From contig NZ_JARXHX010000002.1 in the NCBI RefSeq assembly GCF_031127835.1, forward strand, positions 310,001 to 374,000: a stretch of 64,000 bases of DNA, written 5' to 3'. Each line of letters starts with the position of its first letter. The first letter of the stretch is position 1. This document shows positions 41,741 to 50,100 of this stretch, one piece after another. Source of the DNA: Pelagicoccus sp. SDUM812002 (GTDB taxonomy: Bacteria > Verrucomicrobiota > Verrucomicrobiia > Opitutales > Opitutaceae). The notes under the pieces were generated by a model. The model saw only the letters and a list, made by a program, of their open reading frames with translations. It was not told the DNA's origin and searched no databases. The position numbers and the translations under genes were made by a program.

Positions 41741-42667
41741 ATGCTTTCGATTTTTAAGAAATTCAAAGACGGTCTCGCCAAGTCGGCAAAGAACATTGCC
41801 GAAAAAACCGGCGGGATCTTTAGTCGCAAGAAACTCGACGCTTCTTCGATCGAAGAGCTTGAGGAAGCGCTTTTTGCTTCTGACTTCGGCTACGAGACGA
41901 CGGAGGAAATAATCGAGGAAACGCAAAAGGCTTATAAGAAAGACAAAGACCTGCGGGGGAAAGACGTAGCCGGTATCGGCGCTTCGGTACTCAAGCGAGT
42001 GCTCGGTGGATCGGAAGGGCGTATCCAGTTTGTGGATGGTTCGCCGACTGTAATTTGTTTGATTGGTGTAAACGGCTCCGGCAAGACCACGACAACGGCC
42101 AAGCTAGGCTACCAGTACAAGCAGGACGGTCGCAACCCGATGGTCGCCGCTTGCGATACTTTCCGCGCTGCAGCGATCGAGCAACTGAAGGAGTGGTCTT
42201 CTCGCCTCGGTCTCGACATTATTGCGGGCCAGCACGGAGCGGATTCAGCAGCGGTTGCCTTCGACGCCTATCAAGCTGCTAAAGCTCGCGGACATGATAC
42301 CTTGATCATCGATACGGCAGGGCGCTTGCATACGAAGAGTAATTTGATGGACGAGTTGTCGAAGATTCGCCGGGTACTGCAGAAGCATGACGAGGCGGCA
42401 CCGCACTATAGTCTACTCGTGGTGGACGGTAGCCTCGGTTCGAACTCGATCGAGCAAGCTCGTGTATTCAACGAAAAGTTTGGCCTCGATGGCCTGGTAG
42501 TCACTAAGCTCGATGGCACGAGCCGCGGCGGTGCTTTGGTCGGCATCTATCGCGAGCTCAAGCTCCCGATCTTCTTCCTCGGCTTCGGAGAAAAGCCAGA
42601 GGACCTTCAGGAGTATCGAGTCGACAACTACGTCGATGCGATCTTCGGAACGGAAGAGGACGAATGA
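41741..42667 (+). CDS. ftsY: Signal recognition particle receptor FtsY
   Basis: A 308-residue protein with an NG GTPase: P-loop GVNGSGKTTTTAKLGYQY, DTFRAAAIEQLKEW, LIIDTAGRLHTKSNLMDELS, VVDGSLGSNS and TKLDGTSRGGALVGI. It docks ribosome-SRP complexes at the membrane. The N-terminal acidic A domain of E. coli FtsY is absent; only a short basic helix (LSIFKKFKDGLAKSAKN) precedes the N domain. In VVDGSLGSN a Ser replaces the more common Thr or Ala of the family, with no clear effect. It converges on the CE15 gene. Confidence 0.94.
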   Translation: MLSIFKKFKDGLAKSAKNIAEKTGGIFSRKKLDASSIEELEEALFASDFGYETTEEIIEETQKAYKKDKDLRGKDVAGIGASVLKRVLGGSEGRIQFVDGSPTVICLIGVNGSGKTTTTAKLGYQYKQDGRNPMVAACDTFRAAAIEQLKEWSSRLGLDIIAGQHGADSAAVAFDAYQAAKARGHDTLIIDTAGRLHTKSNLMDELSKIRRVLQKHDEAAPHYSLLVVDGSLGSNSIEQARVFNEKFGLDGLVVTKLDGTSRGGALVGIYRELKLPIFFLGFGEKPEDLQEYRVDNYVDAIFGTEEDE

Positions 42668-42678
42668 TAGAACTCCCG

Positions 42679-44103
42679 CTACTCCGCTAGCATCTTCTCC
42701 GCCCAGCGGATAAAGTGCTTCATGTTGGATTGGGACTCGTGGCCACCGTCGTGCTGGCGCCAGGCGAGTTCGCCGTCTAGCAGGTCGGTGTTGGCGGGTG
42801 GCATCTGGGATTCGCGATAGTCTGCGGTTTCGCTGATACCGTCTGCTCCGAGTAGCTCGAAGGCTGGACTTGCCGCTACGGTCGCCATGTAACTGCCCTG
42901 CTGGTCGAGCCAGAGCGCGTCTCCGTTTTCGGGGATACCGTAGCTGATGAAAGTGGGTCGTGGGGCGCAGAGTGCGATGAGCTGATGCGAGTCGACGGGT
43001 AGGTCGTTGGGCGTCATGCTGCCAAAACTTGATTCCGAGGTTGCGTACTTCAAGTAGTTGCCGGCGAACCAATGGTAAGCTCCAGAACTGGTCAGGTTTT
43101 CGGTGGATTCGCCGAAATCGCGGCGGTGCAGGGCGACTCCACCTGCACCCGAGGAGGCGATCAGTCCCATGGCGAAACGTTGGTCGAATGCGTGAGTCAC
43201 GAGGGCAGCCTTGCCGTAGCGCGATACGCCTTCGATGCCGACTTGCTTGGAGTTCACTTCGGGGAGGGTCTCAAGGTAGTCGAGGCAGCGGGAGGCACCC
43301 CAAGCCCAAGCTCGTAGGACGCCCCAGTCGTCGGGCTTGCGAGCTTGGCCCTTGTTGGCGAGGCCGATGATGCCGCGGGTGAGTCCCGCCCCGTTGTCGG
43401 CTTGGTATGAGGTGGGCTCTAGGTAGACAAAGCCCCAACCGGCAGCAATCAATTGGGTGAAAGAGGGTGGGTCTTGGTTGAAGCGAGGAGTGGTGCCATC
43501 GAGGGCGAAAGGGGCGCTAGGATCTTCGGGCAGTTCTAAGGGTTTCCAGCCGATCATGATGAGGACTGGAGCCGGCTGGCCGGTTTCTTTGGGCAGCACG
43601 AGCGTGGCGCGGATTGCGACTTCAATTTCTGGATACGAGGAATTGTCGGCCTCACCCGAGAGTTTTTGTACCGTCGCGGGGATGCCGCCGACGGTAATGT
43701 CTGAGTAGTTCGTTTCTACAGACCAAGTAACTTTAGGCGTGTCTTGCGGAACACGCCCGTAAACCTCCGATTCGAAGTCAGCGATAATCTCCGGTCTACG
43801 GATGGTGTGCCACGCTTTAGCTGTCTTCACGGGTTTGCCATCTTCCGTCATCAGCAGTTCAGGAAGATCTGGGTAGGGATTCGCTTTAGCTTCGTCGTAG
43901 TTGGCGGCGTTTTCCTCGCCCGCTTTGGCCCAACCGTTTTTGCCGGGGCGGAGGGAGGTGATGCCCAGCTGGTCCATCATGTCTTGGCGATCTTGCTCGG
44001 CGGTCCGCTCGAGGGGAGCTAGAGAAGGGGCGTCGGCAGTAAGCGCAACGGGAAGGATGGAAGTAAGAACGAGGACGATGCAAAGGGGGTAAGGCTTTTT
44101 CAT
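42679..44103 (-). CDS. CE15 family glucuronoyl esterase-like protein, secreted
   Basis: A 474-residue alpha/beta hydrolase with a signal peptide (MKKPYPLCIVLVLTSILPVALTADA region, shown here as basic start then hydrophobic core, cleavage near LTADA). The nucleophile elbow is GIEGVSRYGKAALVTHA, matching the G-C/V-S-R-x-G-K signature of CE15. RAWAWGASRCLDYLE precedes it, as in bacterial members. QHDGGHES near the end holds the catalytic His. CE15 enzymes cut esters between glucuronoxylan and lignin, or related methyl-uronate esters. They are frequent in Opitutae. The gene is divergent from the fused TRAP permease; plant-derived uronic acids may be the shared theme, an inference. Confidence 0.85.
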   Translation of the reverse strand: MKKPYPLCIVLVLTSILPVALTADAPSLAPLERTAEQDRQDMMDQLGITSLRPGKNGWAKAGEENAANYDEAKANPYPDLPELLMTEDGKPVKTAKAWHTIRRPEIIADFESEVYGRVPQDTPKVTWSVETNYSDITVGGIPATVQKLSGEADNSSYPEIEVAIRATLVLPKETGQPAPVLIMIGWKPLELPEDPSAPFALDGTTPRFNQDPPSFTQLIAAGWGFVYLEPTSYQADNGAGLTRGIIGLANKGQARKPDDWGVLRAWAWGASRCLDYLETLPEVNSKQVGIEGVSRYGKAALVTHAFDQRFAMGLIASSGAGGVALHRRDFGESTENLTSSGAYHWFAGNYLKYATSESSFGSMTPNDLPVDSHQLIALCAPRPTFISYGIPENGDALWLDQQGSYMATVAASPAFELLGADGISETADYRESQMPPANTDLLDGELAWRQHDGGHESQSNMKHFIRWAEKMLAE

Positions 44104-44242
44104 ACTAGGATTAAGTTTCTAGGTTAGCGAAGGTTAGCTGGCAAACGTGCCTTTGCTACACGTTGCCCTAGCGATAGAATGGGCGAGGTCACAAATTCGT
44201 GTCATGTGCTTTCACCTTGCTTCGGTTGGGGGGCTGCATTGC

Positions 44243-46171
44243 ATGGTGAGCGTGTCTGTAGAAATTGGCTCAAAGGATTCTGAAGTGAATTCCCGCAAGT
44301 GGTGGGGTCCGGTTTTGGCTGTGTTCAACCGGTTGGAGAATTGGTCGATCGCCATCGCTCTGGGCGCAATGATGCTTCTGCCGCTTTTCGAAATCGTGAT
44401 GCGTCAGTTTGATTCTGGGATCTCGGGTAATTCCTCCATCCAGCAACACCTCGTGCTTTTCGTGGCAATGGTCGGTGGCGTGATCGCGGCCCGCGAGGCG
44501 CGTCTTCTGTCGCTTTCCACTTTCACTGCGTATTTAAAATCTGGGTATGTAGCGGCTGCGAAGAATATCAGCCACACCGTGGCTGCGTTTGTTTCGGCCT
44601 CTTTGTTCGCGGGAAGTTGGGCATATATCTTCGGCGAGTTTGCGGACCGTGAGGGCGAGCTGTTTCCGGGCTTTCCGCTTTGGTGGGCGAAGCTGGTTCT
44701 GCCCTTCGGCTTCTTAATTCTCACGCTGCGCTTGATCTGGCAGGCAGGCGACCGGTGGTGGTTGCGGTTGATTCCAGTCGTAGCGGGTGCGGGATTGTTC
44801 TATTTTGGCTTCTACGAGTTCGAGGAAGTAGAGGGGTTCGTGTGGCCTCTGTTGACGGTGGTGCTAATTGCTACGGTTCTAGGGGCTCCGATATTCGTAA
44901 CCCTAGCTGGCGCGGCCTTGGTCCTGTTTTGGGGTTGGGGAGGCTATTATCCGGATGAGGTCGGTCCAATTCTAGCTCTGAATTTGTATGACCTTGTGAA
45001 GAGTCCGATGCTGGTAACCCTGCCGCTGTTTACGTTGGCTGGATACCTGTTGGCTCAGGGCGAGTCTTCGCAGCGTTTGATCCGGCTAATCAATGCGGTG
45101 TTCGGGCGGGTGCGTGGCGGCCCAGCTATCGTGACGGTGCTGGTGTGCACGTTTTTCACGGTCTTTACGGGAGCGAGCGGCGTAACGATTTTGGCTCTGG
45201 GCGGTTTGCTCATGCCGGTGCTTTTAGCGGCGGGATATGGCGACCGTCGCAGTATTGGATTGCTCACAGGAGCTGGGTCTTTGGGTGTTCTGTTTCCGCC
45301 GTGTCTGCCACTGATATTGTATAGTGTCGTGGCGTCTTCGGCTCGGGTCAGCATATCGTTGGAGGAGATTTTTCTGGGTGGCTTACTCCCCGGGACCTTG
45401 TTGCTTGTATTGACAATTGGATACGGAGTGATGCGGCAACCCAAGCATGTTGCTTCGCCTGACGATGCTCCGTTCAACTTTCGCGTTTGGGTTAAGGAAT
45501 TCGGACGTGCGGCTTGGGGTGCTACCGGTGAGATGTTGCTGCCAGTGGTCGCACTATTTGCCTTGTTTAGCGGATACGCAACTCCGGTGGAAGCTGCAGC
45601 GGTATCGGCATTCTATGCGATGATCCTTTATGTCGTCGACGCGAAGCTGGTGCGCAAGGTCTCGATGCTTAAGGAACTGCCGGGCGTGATGGCGGAGTGC
45701 GGCCTGTTGGTGGGCGGCGTGCTTTTGATTCTCGGGGTTGCGATGGGCTTCACCAATTATCTGGTGACGGAGATGATACCGGACCAGTTGGTCACTTGGG
45801 CGACGGAGAACATCGAATCGCCGCTGGTTTTCCTCCTGTTGTTGAACCTCTTCCTGATCGTGGTCGGCTGCTTGATGGATATCTTCTCGGCGATCATCGT
45901 GATCGTACCCTTGATTGTTCCGCTGGGGGCAGCGTTCGGGATCGATCCGGTTCACCTGGGTATCATCTTCTTGGCGAATCTGCAGCTTGGATACATCACG
46001 CCCCCGATCGGCATGAACCTATTCCTGGCCAGCTACCGCTTCGAGAAGCCAATGAGCATGGTGATCCGGGCGGCTCTGCCGATGTTAGTGGTATTCGTTA
46101 TTGGCGTGTTGCTGATCACCTATTGGCCAGCTTTGACGACTTGGTTGCCGGGGCTGGTTCTTGGACGGTAG
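44243..46171 (+). CDS. Fused TRAP transporter permease (DctQ-DctM)
   Basis: A 642-residue membrane protein from ATG 44243, preceded by a GGGGGG stretch; the frame is open to 44147. About residues 30-180 form the four-helix DctQ part (ALGAMMLLPLFEIVMRQFD). The rest is the DctM part with about 12 helices, marked by GASGVTILALGGLLMPVLLA, GSLGVLFPPCLPLILYSVV and YITPPIGMNLFLASYRF. TRAP permeases import organic acids with Na+ using a periplasmic binding protein. No DctP gene is adjacent, so it must lie elsewhere. The substrate cannot be told. Confidence 0.88.
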   Translation: MVSVSVEIGSKDSEVNSRKWWGPVLAVFNRLENWSIAIALGAMMLLPLFEIVMRQFDSGISGNSSIQQHLVLFVAMVGGVIAAREARLLSLSTFTAYLKSGYVAAAKNISHTVAAFVSASLFAGSWAYIFGEFADREGELFPGFPLWWAKLVLPFGFLILTLRLIWQAGDRWWLRLIPVVAGAGLFYFGFYEFEEVEGFVWPLLTVVLIATVLGAPIFVTLAGAALVLFWGWGGYYPDEVGPILALNLYDLVKSPMLVTLPLFTLAGYLLAQGESSQRLIRLINAVFGRVRGGPAIVTVLVCTFFTVFTGASGVTILALGGLLMPVLLAAGYGDRRSIGLLTGAGSLGVLFPPCLPLILYSVVASSARVSISLEEIFLGGLLPGTLLLVLTIGYGVMRQPKHVASPDDAPFNFRVWVKEFGRAAWGATGEMLLPVVALFALFSGYATPVEAAAVSAFYAMILYVVDAKLVRKVSMLKELPGVMAECGLLVGGVLLILGVAMGFTNYLVTEMIPDQLVTWATENIESPLVFLLLLNLFLIVVGCLMDIFSAIIVIVPLIVPLGAAFGIDPVHLGIIFLANLQLGYITPPIGMNLFLASYRFEKPMSMVIRAALPMLVVFVIGVLLITYWPALTTWLPGLVLGR

Positions 46172-46502
46172 GTTGGAGATCAAGAAATATTTTTTGTTTC
46201 CTTGAGCGAACGAGGGTGCGTGTTCGCAATCGACTGCCTGTAGACGTGCGAAATCGCTTGGCCGTAATTTCCCGTACCGTAAGCGGATTTGTGGGCCGTG
46301 TCGTTTTTTGCGAGTTCTTCGGCGAGCTGCTCGGAGGGTTCCGGTGCCGCGCAGCAACCGGTTCGCGACGAAGGAGATGGTGTCCTAGGTGTTGGCAGCT
46401 TCATTAAAAAGTGGATACAAAGGAAGGTGAACAGGCGAGGGACCGCGACGCTGAGTTGGCTTAGGCGAGCTGCTCGCGGAGAGGGAGTGGTCGGGCATGC
46501 GG
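46172..46502. other. 331-base region between convergent genes
   Basis: This gap separates the TRAP permease gene from prfC, which converge. A minus-strand ORF from ATG 46404 to 46180 (73 codons, with a C-terminal part rich in Ala, Glu and Thr) is the only candidate. It has no ribosome-binding site or recognised motif, so I do not call it as a gene. No strong terminator or RNA is seen. Confidence 0.4.
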
Positions 46503-48083
46503 CTAGGACCAGGGTTGGGAGGCGAGGCGGATGGCGTCGTTGTTGCGCTGGAAGTACTCGAGTTTCCACTGGGACTCGAAGAGGAGGGCAAGGTTGTCCC
46601 AGTCGTCGCGGGCGAGGGCGATGCCGGAGAGGAAGAGGGAGCGCAGGGAGGCTTTGGAGTGGTCGGGGTGGACCCAGCGGGCGACGCTCCAGGGTGCGGT
46701 TTCGACGCGGCATTCGACGTCGTACTCGTTTTGAAGGCGGTAGCGGGCGACGTCGAACTGAAGGGACCCGATGGAGCCGAGCAGGGGGGCGTTGGAAAGG
46801 GCGTCGAGGGGATGGAAGCGTTGGGCGACTTTCTCTTGCAGGAGCTGGTCGATGCCGGCGCGAAAGCGTTTGAAGCTGCGGGTGTCGGAGTTGCGGAAGT
46901 AGGCGAAGGCTTCGGGGGCGAAGCGTGGGATGGGGTCGTAGCGGATGGCGGGGTCTTCGGTGATAGTGTCGCCGATGTCGAGGTCGCTTTGGCCGGTGAT
47001 GCCGAGGATGTCGCCGGGCCAGGCTTCTTCTTGGGTTTCGCGGTCGCGGCCGAAGAGCTTGTGGGCGAAGGAGAGGCGCACGGGTTTGCCGGTTTGGGCG
47101 TGGATGGCACGGAGCTCGCGGCGAAACTGGCCGGAGCAGACGCGCAGGAAGGCGAGCCGGTCGCGGTGGTTGGGGTCCATGTTGGCCTGGATCTTGAAGA
47201 CGGTGGCGGAGAAGGCAGGGTGGAGGGGGTCGATCTGGCGGTCTCCGGCTTTGCGTGGCTGGGGCGGGGGAGCGTGGCGGAGAAAGCCTTCGAGGAGGAG
47301 CTGGATGCCGAAGTTGTTGACGGCGCTGCCGAAGTAGACGGGGGTGAGCTTGCCGGTAGCGATGGCAGCTTCGTCGAGCGGGTGGCCGGCGAGGTCGAGT
47401 AGGCCGATGGCGTCGTGGATCTGGCTGGCGAGGGATTCGGGCAGTTCGGGGCTGCGGTCACCGGAGGTGATTTGTACGGGTGCTTTGTAGCGCCCGCCGG
47501 TATTTTTATCGAAGCGGTGGAGGCTTTGGGTGTAGCGGTCGTAGAGGCCTTGGAAGGCAGGGCCGGAGCCGATGGGCCAGTTGGCGCAGTAGGTTTGCAG
47601 GGAGAGGGTTTCTTCGATCTCGTCGAGGATGGCGAGCGGGTCTTTGCCGGGGCGATCGCACTTGTTGACGAAGGTGACGATGGGGATGTGGCGGGAGCGG
47701 CAGACTTCGAAGAGCTTGAGGGTTTGGGTTTCGATGCCTTTGGCGAGGTCGAGCACCATGATGGCGGCGTCGACGGCGGTGAGGACGCGGTAGGTGTCTT
47801 CGGAAAAGTCACGGTGGCCAGGCGTATCGACGATGTTGATACAGTGGTCCGCGTACTCGAACTGCATGGCGGTGGAAGAGACGGAGATCCCGCGCTGCTT
47901 TTCTAGCTCGAGCCAGTCTGAGGTGGTTTCGCTTTGGTGTTTGCGGTCGCGCACGGAGCCGGCCTGGTCTTTGGCGCCGCCGTAGAGGAGGAGCTTTTCG
48001 GTAAGGGTGGTTTTGCCTGCGTCCGGGTGGGAGATTATGGCGAAGGTGCGTCGGCGGCGGGTTTGGTGTTCGAGCTGGGTCAT
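46503..48083 (-). CDS. prfC: Peptide chain release factor 3
   Basis: A 526-residue translational GTPase. G1 ISHPDAGKTTLTEKLLL, G2 region KQRGISVSSTAMQFEY, G3 DTPGHRDFSEDTYRVL and G4 NKCDRPGKDPLAILD are all present. The C-terminal domains with VGSLQFDV-like GSIGSLQFDVARYRLQNEY match RF3. RF3 recycles RF1 and RF2 after termination. A long alternative frame on the same strand (46385-47812) is a shadow of GC-rich coding and is not a gene. Confidence 0.95.
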   Translation of the reverse strand: MTQLEHQTRRRRTFAIISHPDAGKTTLTEKLLLYGGAKDQAGSVRDRKHQSETTSDWLELEKQRGISVSSTAMQFEYADHCINIVDTPGHRDFSEDTYRVLTAVDAAIMVLDLAKGIETQTLKLFEVCRSRHIPIVTFVNKCDRPGKDPLAILDEIEETLSLQTYCANWPIGSGPAFQGLYDRYTQSLHRFDKNTGGRYKAPVQITSGDRSPELPESLASQIHDAIGLLDLAGHPLDEAAIATGKLTPVYFGSAVNNFGIQLLLEGFLRHAPPPQPRKAGDRQIDPLHPAFSATVFKIQANMDPNHRDRLAFLRVCSGQFRRELRAIHAQTGKPVRLSFAHKLFGRDRETQEEAWPGDILGITGQSDLDIGDTITEDPAIRYDPIPRFAPEAFAYFRNSDTRSFKRFRAGIDQLLQEKVAQRFHPLDALSNAPLLGSIGSLQFDVARYRLQNEYDVECRVETAPWSVARWVHPDHSKASLRSLFLSGIALARDDWDNLALLFESQWKLEYFQRNNDAIRLASQPWS

Positions 48084-48216
48084 GAGGGACGATGTGAGAG
48101 GACTGAAGTTGGCCGGTTTAGTCTGGCGAGACGTGAAGCGGGGAATTTGGAGAGGTCTTGAGGCAAGCCCGCTTCACAGATCTTGTTTACTCCCAAGTCG
48201 CGAGCAAGCTCCTCCC

Positions 48217-49059
48217 TTACCCCTTCGCGCCGGTGGCGGTGATGCCTTGGATGAAGGTCTTTTGGGTGAAGAAAAATAGCACGATCAAGGGGAGAATGAT
48301 GAGCGTCGAGGCAGCCATGAGGTAGTGCCATTCGGTGCCGCCTTGGCGCGATTGGAAGGCTTGGAGACCGAGGGCTAGCGTGTAGTTTTCTTGGTCGTTG
48401 ATGAAGATGAAGGGGGCGAAAAAGTCGTTCCAGCTGTGCATGAAGGTGAAGAGAGCGATCACGAGCAGGGCGGATTTGCTAAGCGGCAGGATGATTTGCC
48501 AGAAGATGCGGAGTTCGCTGCAGCCGTCGATACGAGCGGCTTCTGTAATGGATTTTGGGATACCGAGGAAGAATTGGCGGAGAAGAAAGATGTTGAAGGC
48601 GTTGCCGAGGAAGAAGGGCACGTAGAGGGTCTTGAAGGTGCCGATCCAGTCGAGCTCGCGAAAGAGCGTATAGGTCGGTACCATGATGACGGGGAAGGGG
48701 ATCATCATGGTGGCGATGCACAGGTAGAAGACCTTGTCGCGTCCGGGCCAGTCGATGCGGGAAAAGCCGTAAGCCGCTAGGGAGCTTGAGAGTACGGAGC
48801 CGATAACGGAGAGTAGGGCGACGTAAAGGGTGTTACCTGCGTAGCGCCAAAAGTTGCCCATGGAGTCGATGGCCTGGGTGAAGTTTTCCCATTTCCACTC
48901 TGAGGGTATCCACACAGGTGGCAGGGCCATCGTTTCCTCGAGTGGCTTGAAGGCGGTGGATATCATCCACGCGAATGGCGCCGCGAACTGGATGGCGAAG
49001 AGGACCAGCAGGGTGTAGAGGAGGATCTTGCCGAAGAGGTTGAGTTGGTGAGTGGGCAC
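48217..49059 (-). CDS. Sugar ABC transporter permease, MalG type
   Basis: A 280-residue inner-membrane permease with a GTG start at 49059. It has six hydrophobic segments and the EAA loop ITEAARIDGCSELRIFWQII (EAA-x3-G-x9-I-x-LP). It is the third gene of a binding protein-MalF-MalG set, the common layout of carbohydrate CUT1 importers. The ATPase is not in the window; CUT1 systems often share an MsmK/UgpC ATPase encoded elsewhere. Confidence 0.9.
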   Translation of the reverse strand: MPTHQLNLFGKILLYTLLVLFAIQFAAPFAWMISTAFKPLEETMALPPVWIPSEWKWENFTQAIDSMGNFWRYAGNTLYVALLSVIGSVLSSSLAAYGFSRIDWPGRDKVFYLCIATMMIPFPVIMVPTYTLFRELDWIGTFKTLYVPFFLGNAFNIFLLRQFFLGIPKSITEAARIDGCSELRIFWQIILPLSKSALLVIALFTFMHSWNDFFAPFIFINDQENYTLALGLQAFQSRQGGTEWHYLMAASTLIILPLIVLFFFTQKTFIQGITATGAKG

Positions 49060-49115
49060 TGGACTGGGATTTTTTTAGCCCACGAAGGGGCACGAAGGTG
49101 ATTGGGTGGCTTCGT

Positions 49116-50045
49116 CTATTTTCCGGCGTAGTAGACGCGGCGTTCAGATAGTTTCATGAGGGTGATGGTCAGTGAGACGACCAGAAGGAAGAAGATGAGG
49201 GCCATGGCGCAGGCGTAACCCATCTCCCAATCTTGGAAGGCTTTTAGGTAGATGTAGGTGGCAGCGAAAAGCATGGAACCGCCGGGTCCGCCGGGGGGCT
49301 CGTTGACGCCGTCCATCATGACGAAGGGGACGGCGAAGACTTGGAATGCAGCGATGAAGCCCATGATCATATTAAAGAGAATGTAGGGTGATACCATGGG
49401 TAGGGTGACGTGGCGGAGCTTCGACCAGAAACCGGCTCCATCGAGTTCGGCGGCTTCGTAGAGTTCGACCGGAGCCTCTTGCAAACCGGCGAGGAAGATG
49501 ACCATGGCGTGTCCGAGTCCCCAAACACTAGCGACCACGAGTCCGAGCTTGGTAAAGGCGGGATCTTCGAGCCAGGCTGGAGTGTCGAAAGTGGTGCCGA
49601 GCACGGCGTTGGCGAAGTCGGCGAAGGGGCCGATGGCTTGATTGACAAGGCCAACCTCACCGTTGAGTAGCCAGCGCCAGATGACGCCGAGGCAAACCAT
49701 GGGAACGAGAGAAGGAAGGAAGAATGCGGTGCGGAAAAAGCTTTTTCCGAGAACGTTGAAGTTAAGCAGAACCGCGAGGAAGCAGGCGAGTGCGGTATTT
49801 AGTGGGACAGAGATAGCTGCGAAAAAGACGGTGTTGAAGACGGCCTTCATGAAGTTGGTATCGTTGGCCAACTCGGCATAGTTCTCGGCGCCGATGGGTA
49901 CGGGCGGTGCGAGCACTGAGTAGTCCATGAACGAGAAGTACAAGGTCGCAAGCAGTGGATAGAGGGCGAAGGCGAGAAACCCGAGAATCCAAGGGCTGAT
50001 GAAGAGCAGTCCTTTAGCTGTATTGAGTTTGTCGGTACGAGTCAT
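49116..50045 (-). CDS. Sugar ABC transporter permease, MalF type
   Basis: A 309-residue permease from ATG 50045. The N-terminus GLLFISPWILGFLAFALYPL is a typical first helix of CUT1 MalF proteins. The EAA loop is VELYEAAELDGAGFWSKLRH followed by VTLPMVSP. It lies 55 bases after the binding-protein gene and 56 bases before the MalG gene. Six helices with a larger periplasmic loop between helices fit the family. Confidence 0.9.
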   Translation of the reverse strand: MTRTDKLNTAKGLLFISPWILGFLAFALYPLLATLYFSFMDYSVLAPPVPIGAENYAELANDTNFMKAVFNTVFFAAISVPLNTALACFLAVLLNFNVLGKSFFRTAFFLPSLVPMVCLGVIWRWLLNGEVGLVNQAIGPFADFANAVLGTTFDTPAWLEDPAFTKLGLVVASVWGLGHAMVIFLAGLQEAPVELYEAAELDGAGFWSKLRHVTLPMVSPYILFNMIMGFIAAFQVFAVPFVMMDGVNEPPGGPGGSMLFAATYIYLKAFQDWEMGYACAMALIFFLLVVSLTITLMKLSERRVYYAGK

Positions 50046-50100
50046 GAGATTGAAATTCTATATCGTCCACGAAGTGCGATGGGGTTCTCTATTCAGTGGC

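Noticed and set aside
46180-46404. A possible 73-residue minus-strand protein between TRAP and prfC
   Set aside because: No ribosome-binding site or recognised motif was found, and its N-terminus is Pro/Ser-rich like a shadow. It was left out of the gene list but noted in the gap entry.
46497-47402. A 301-codon plus-strand frame opposite prfC
   Set aside because: It is antisense to RF3 and low in complexity (runs of Glu, Gly, Val and Asp), so it is not a gene.
46385-47812. A 475-codon minus-strand frame inside prfC
   Set aside because: It is extremely rich in Ser, Pro, Thr and Ala with no motif and is the shadow of a GC-rich gene. The other frame is an unmistakable RF3 with all GTPase motifs.
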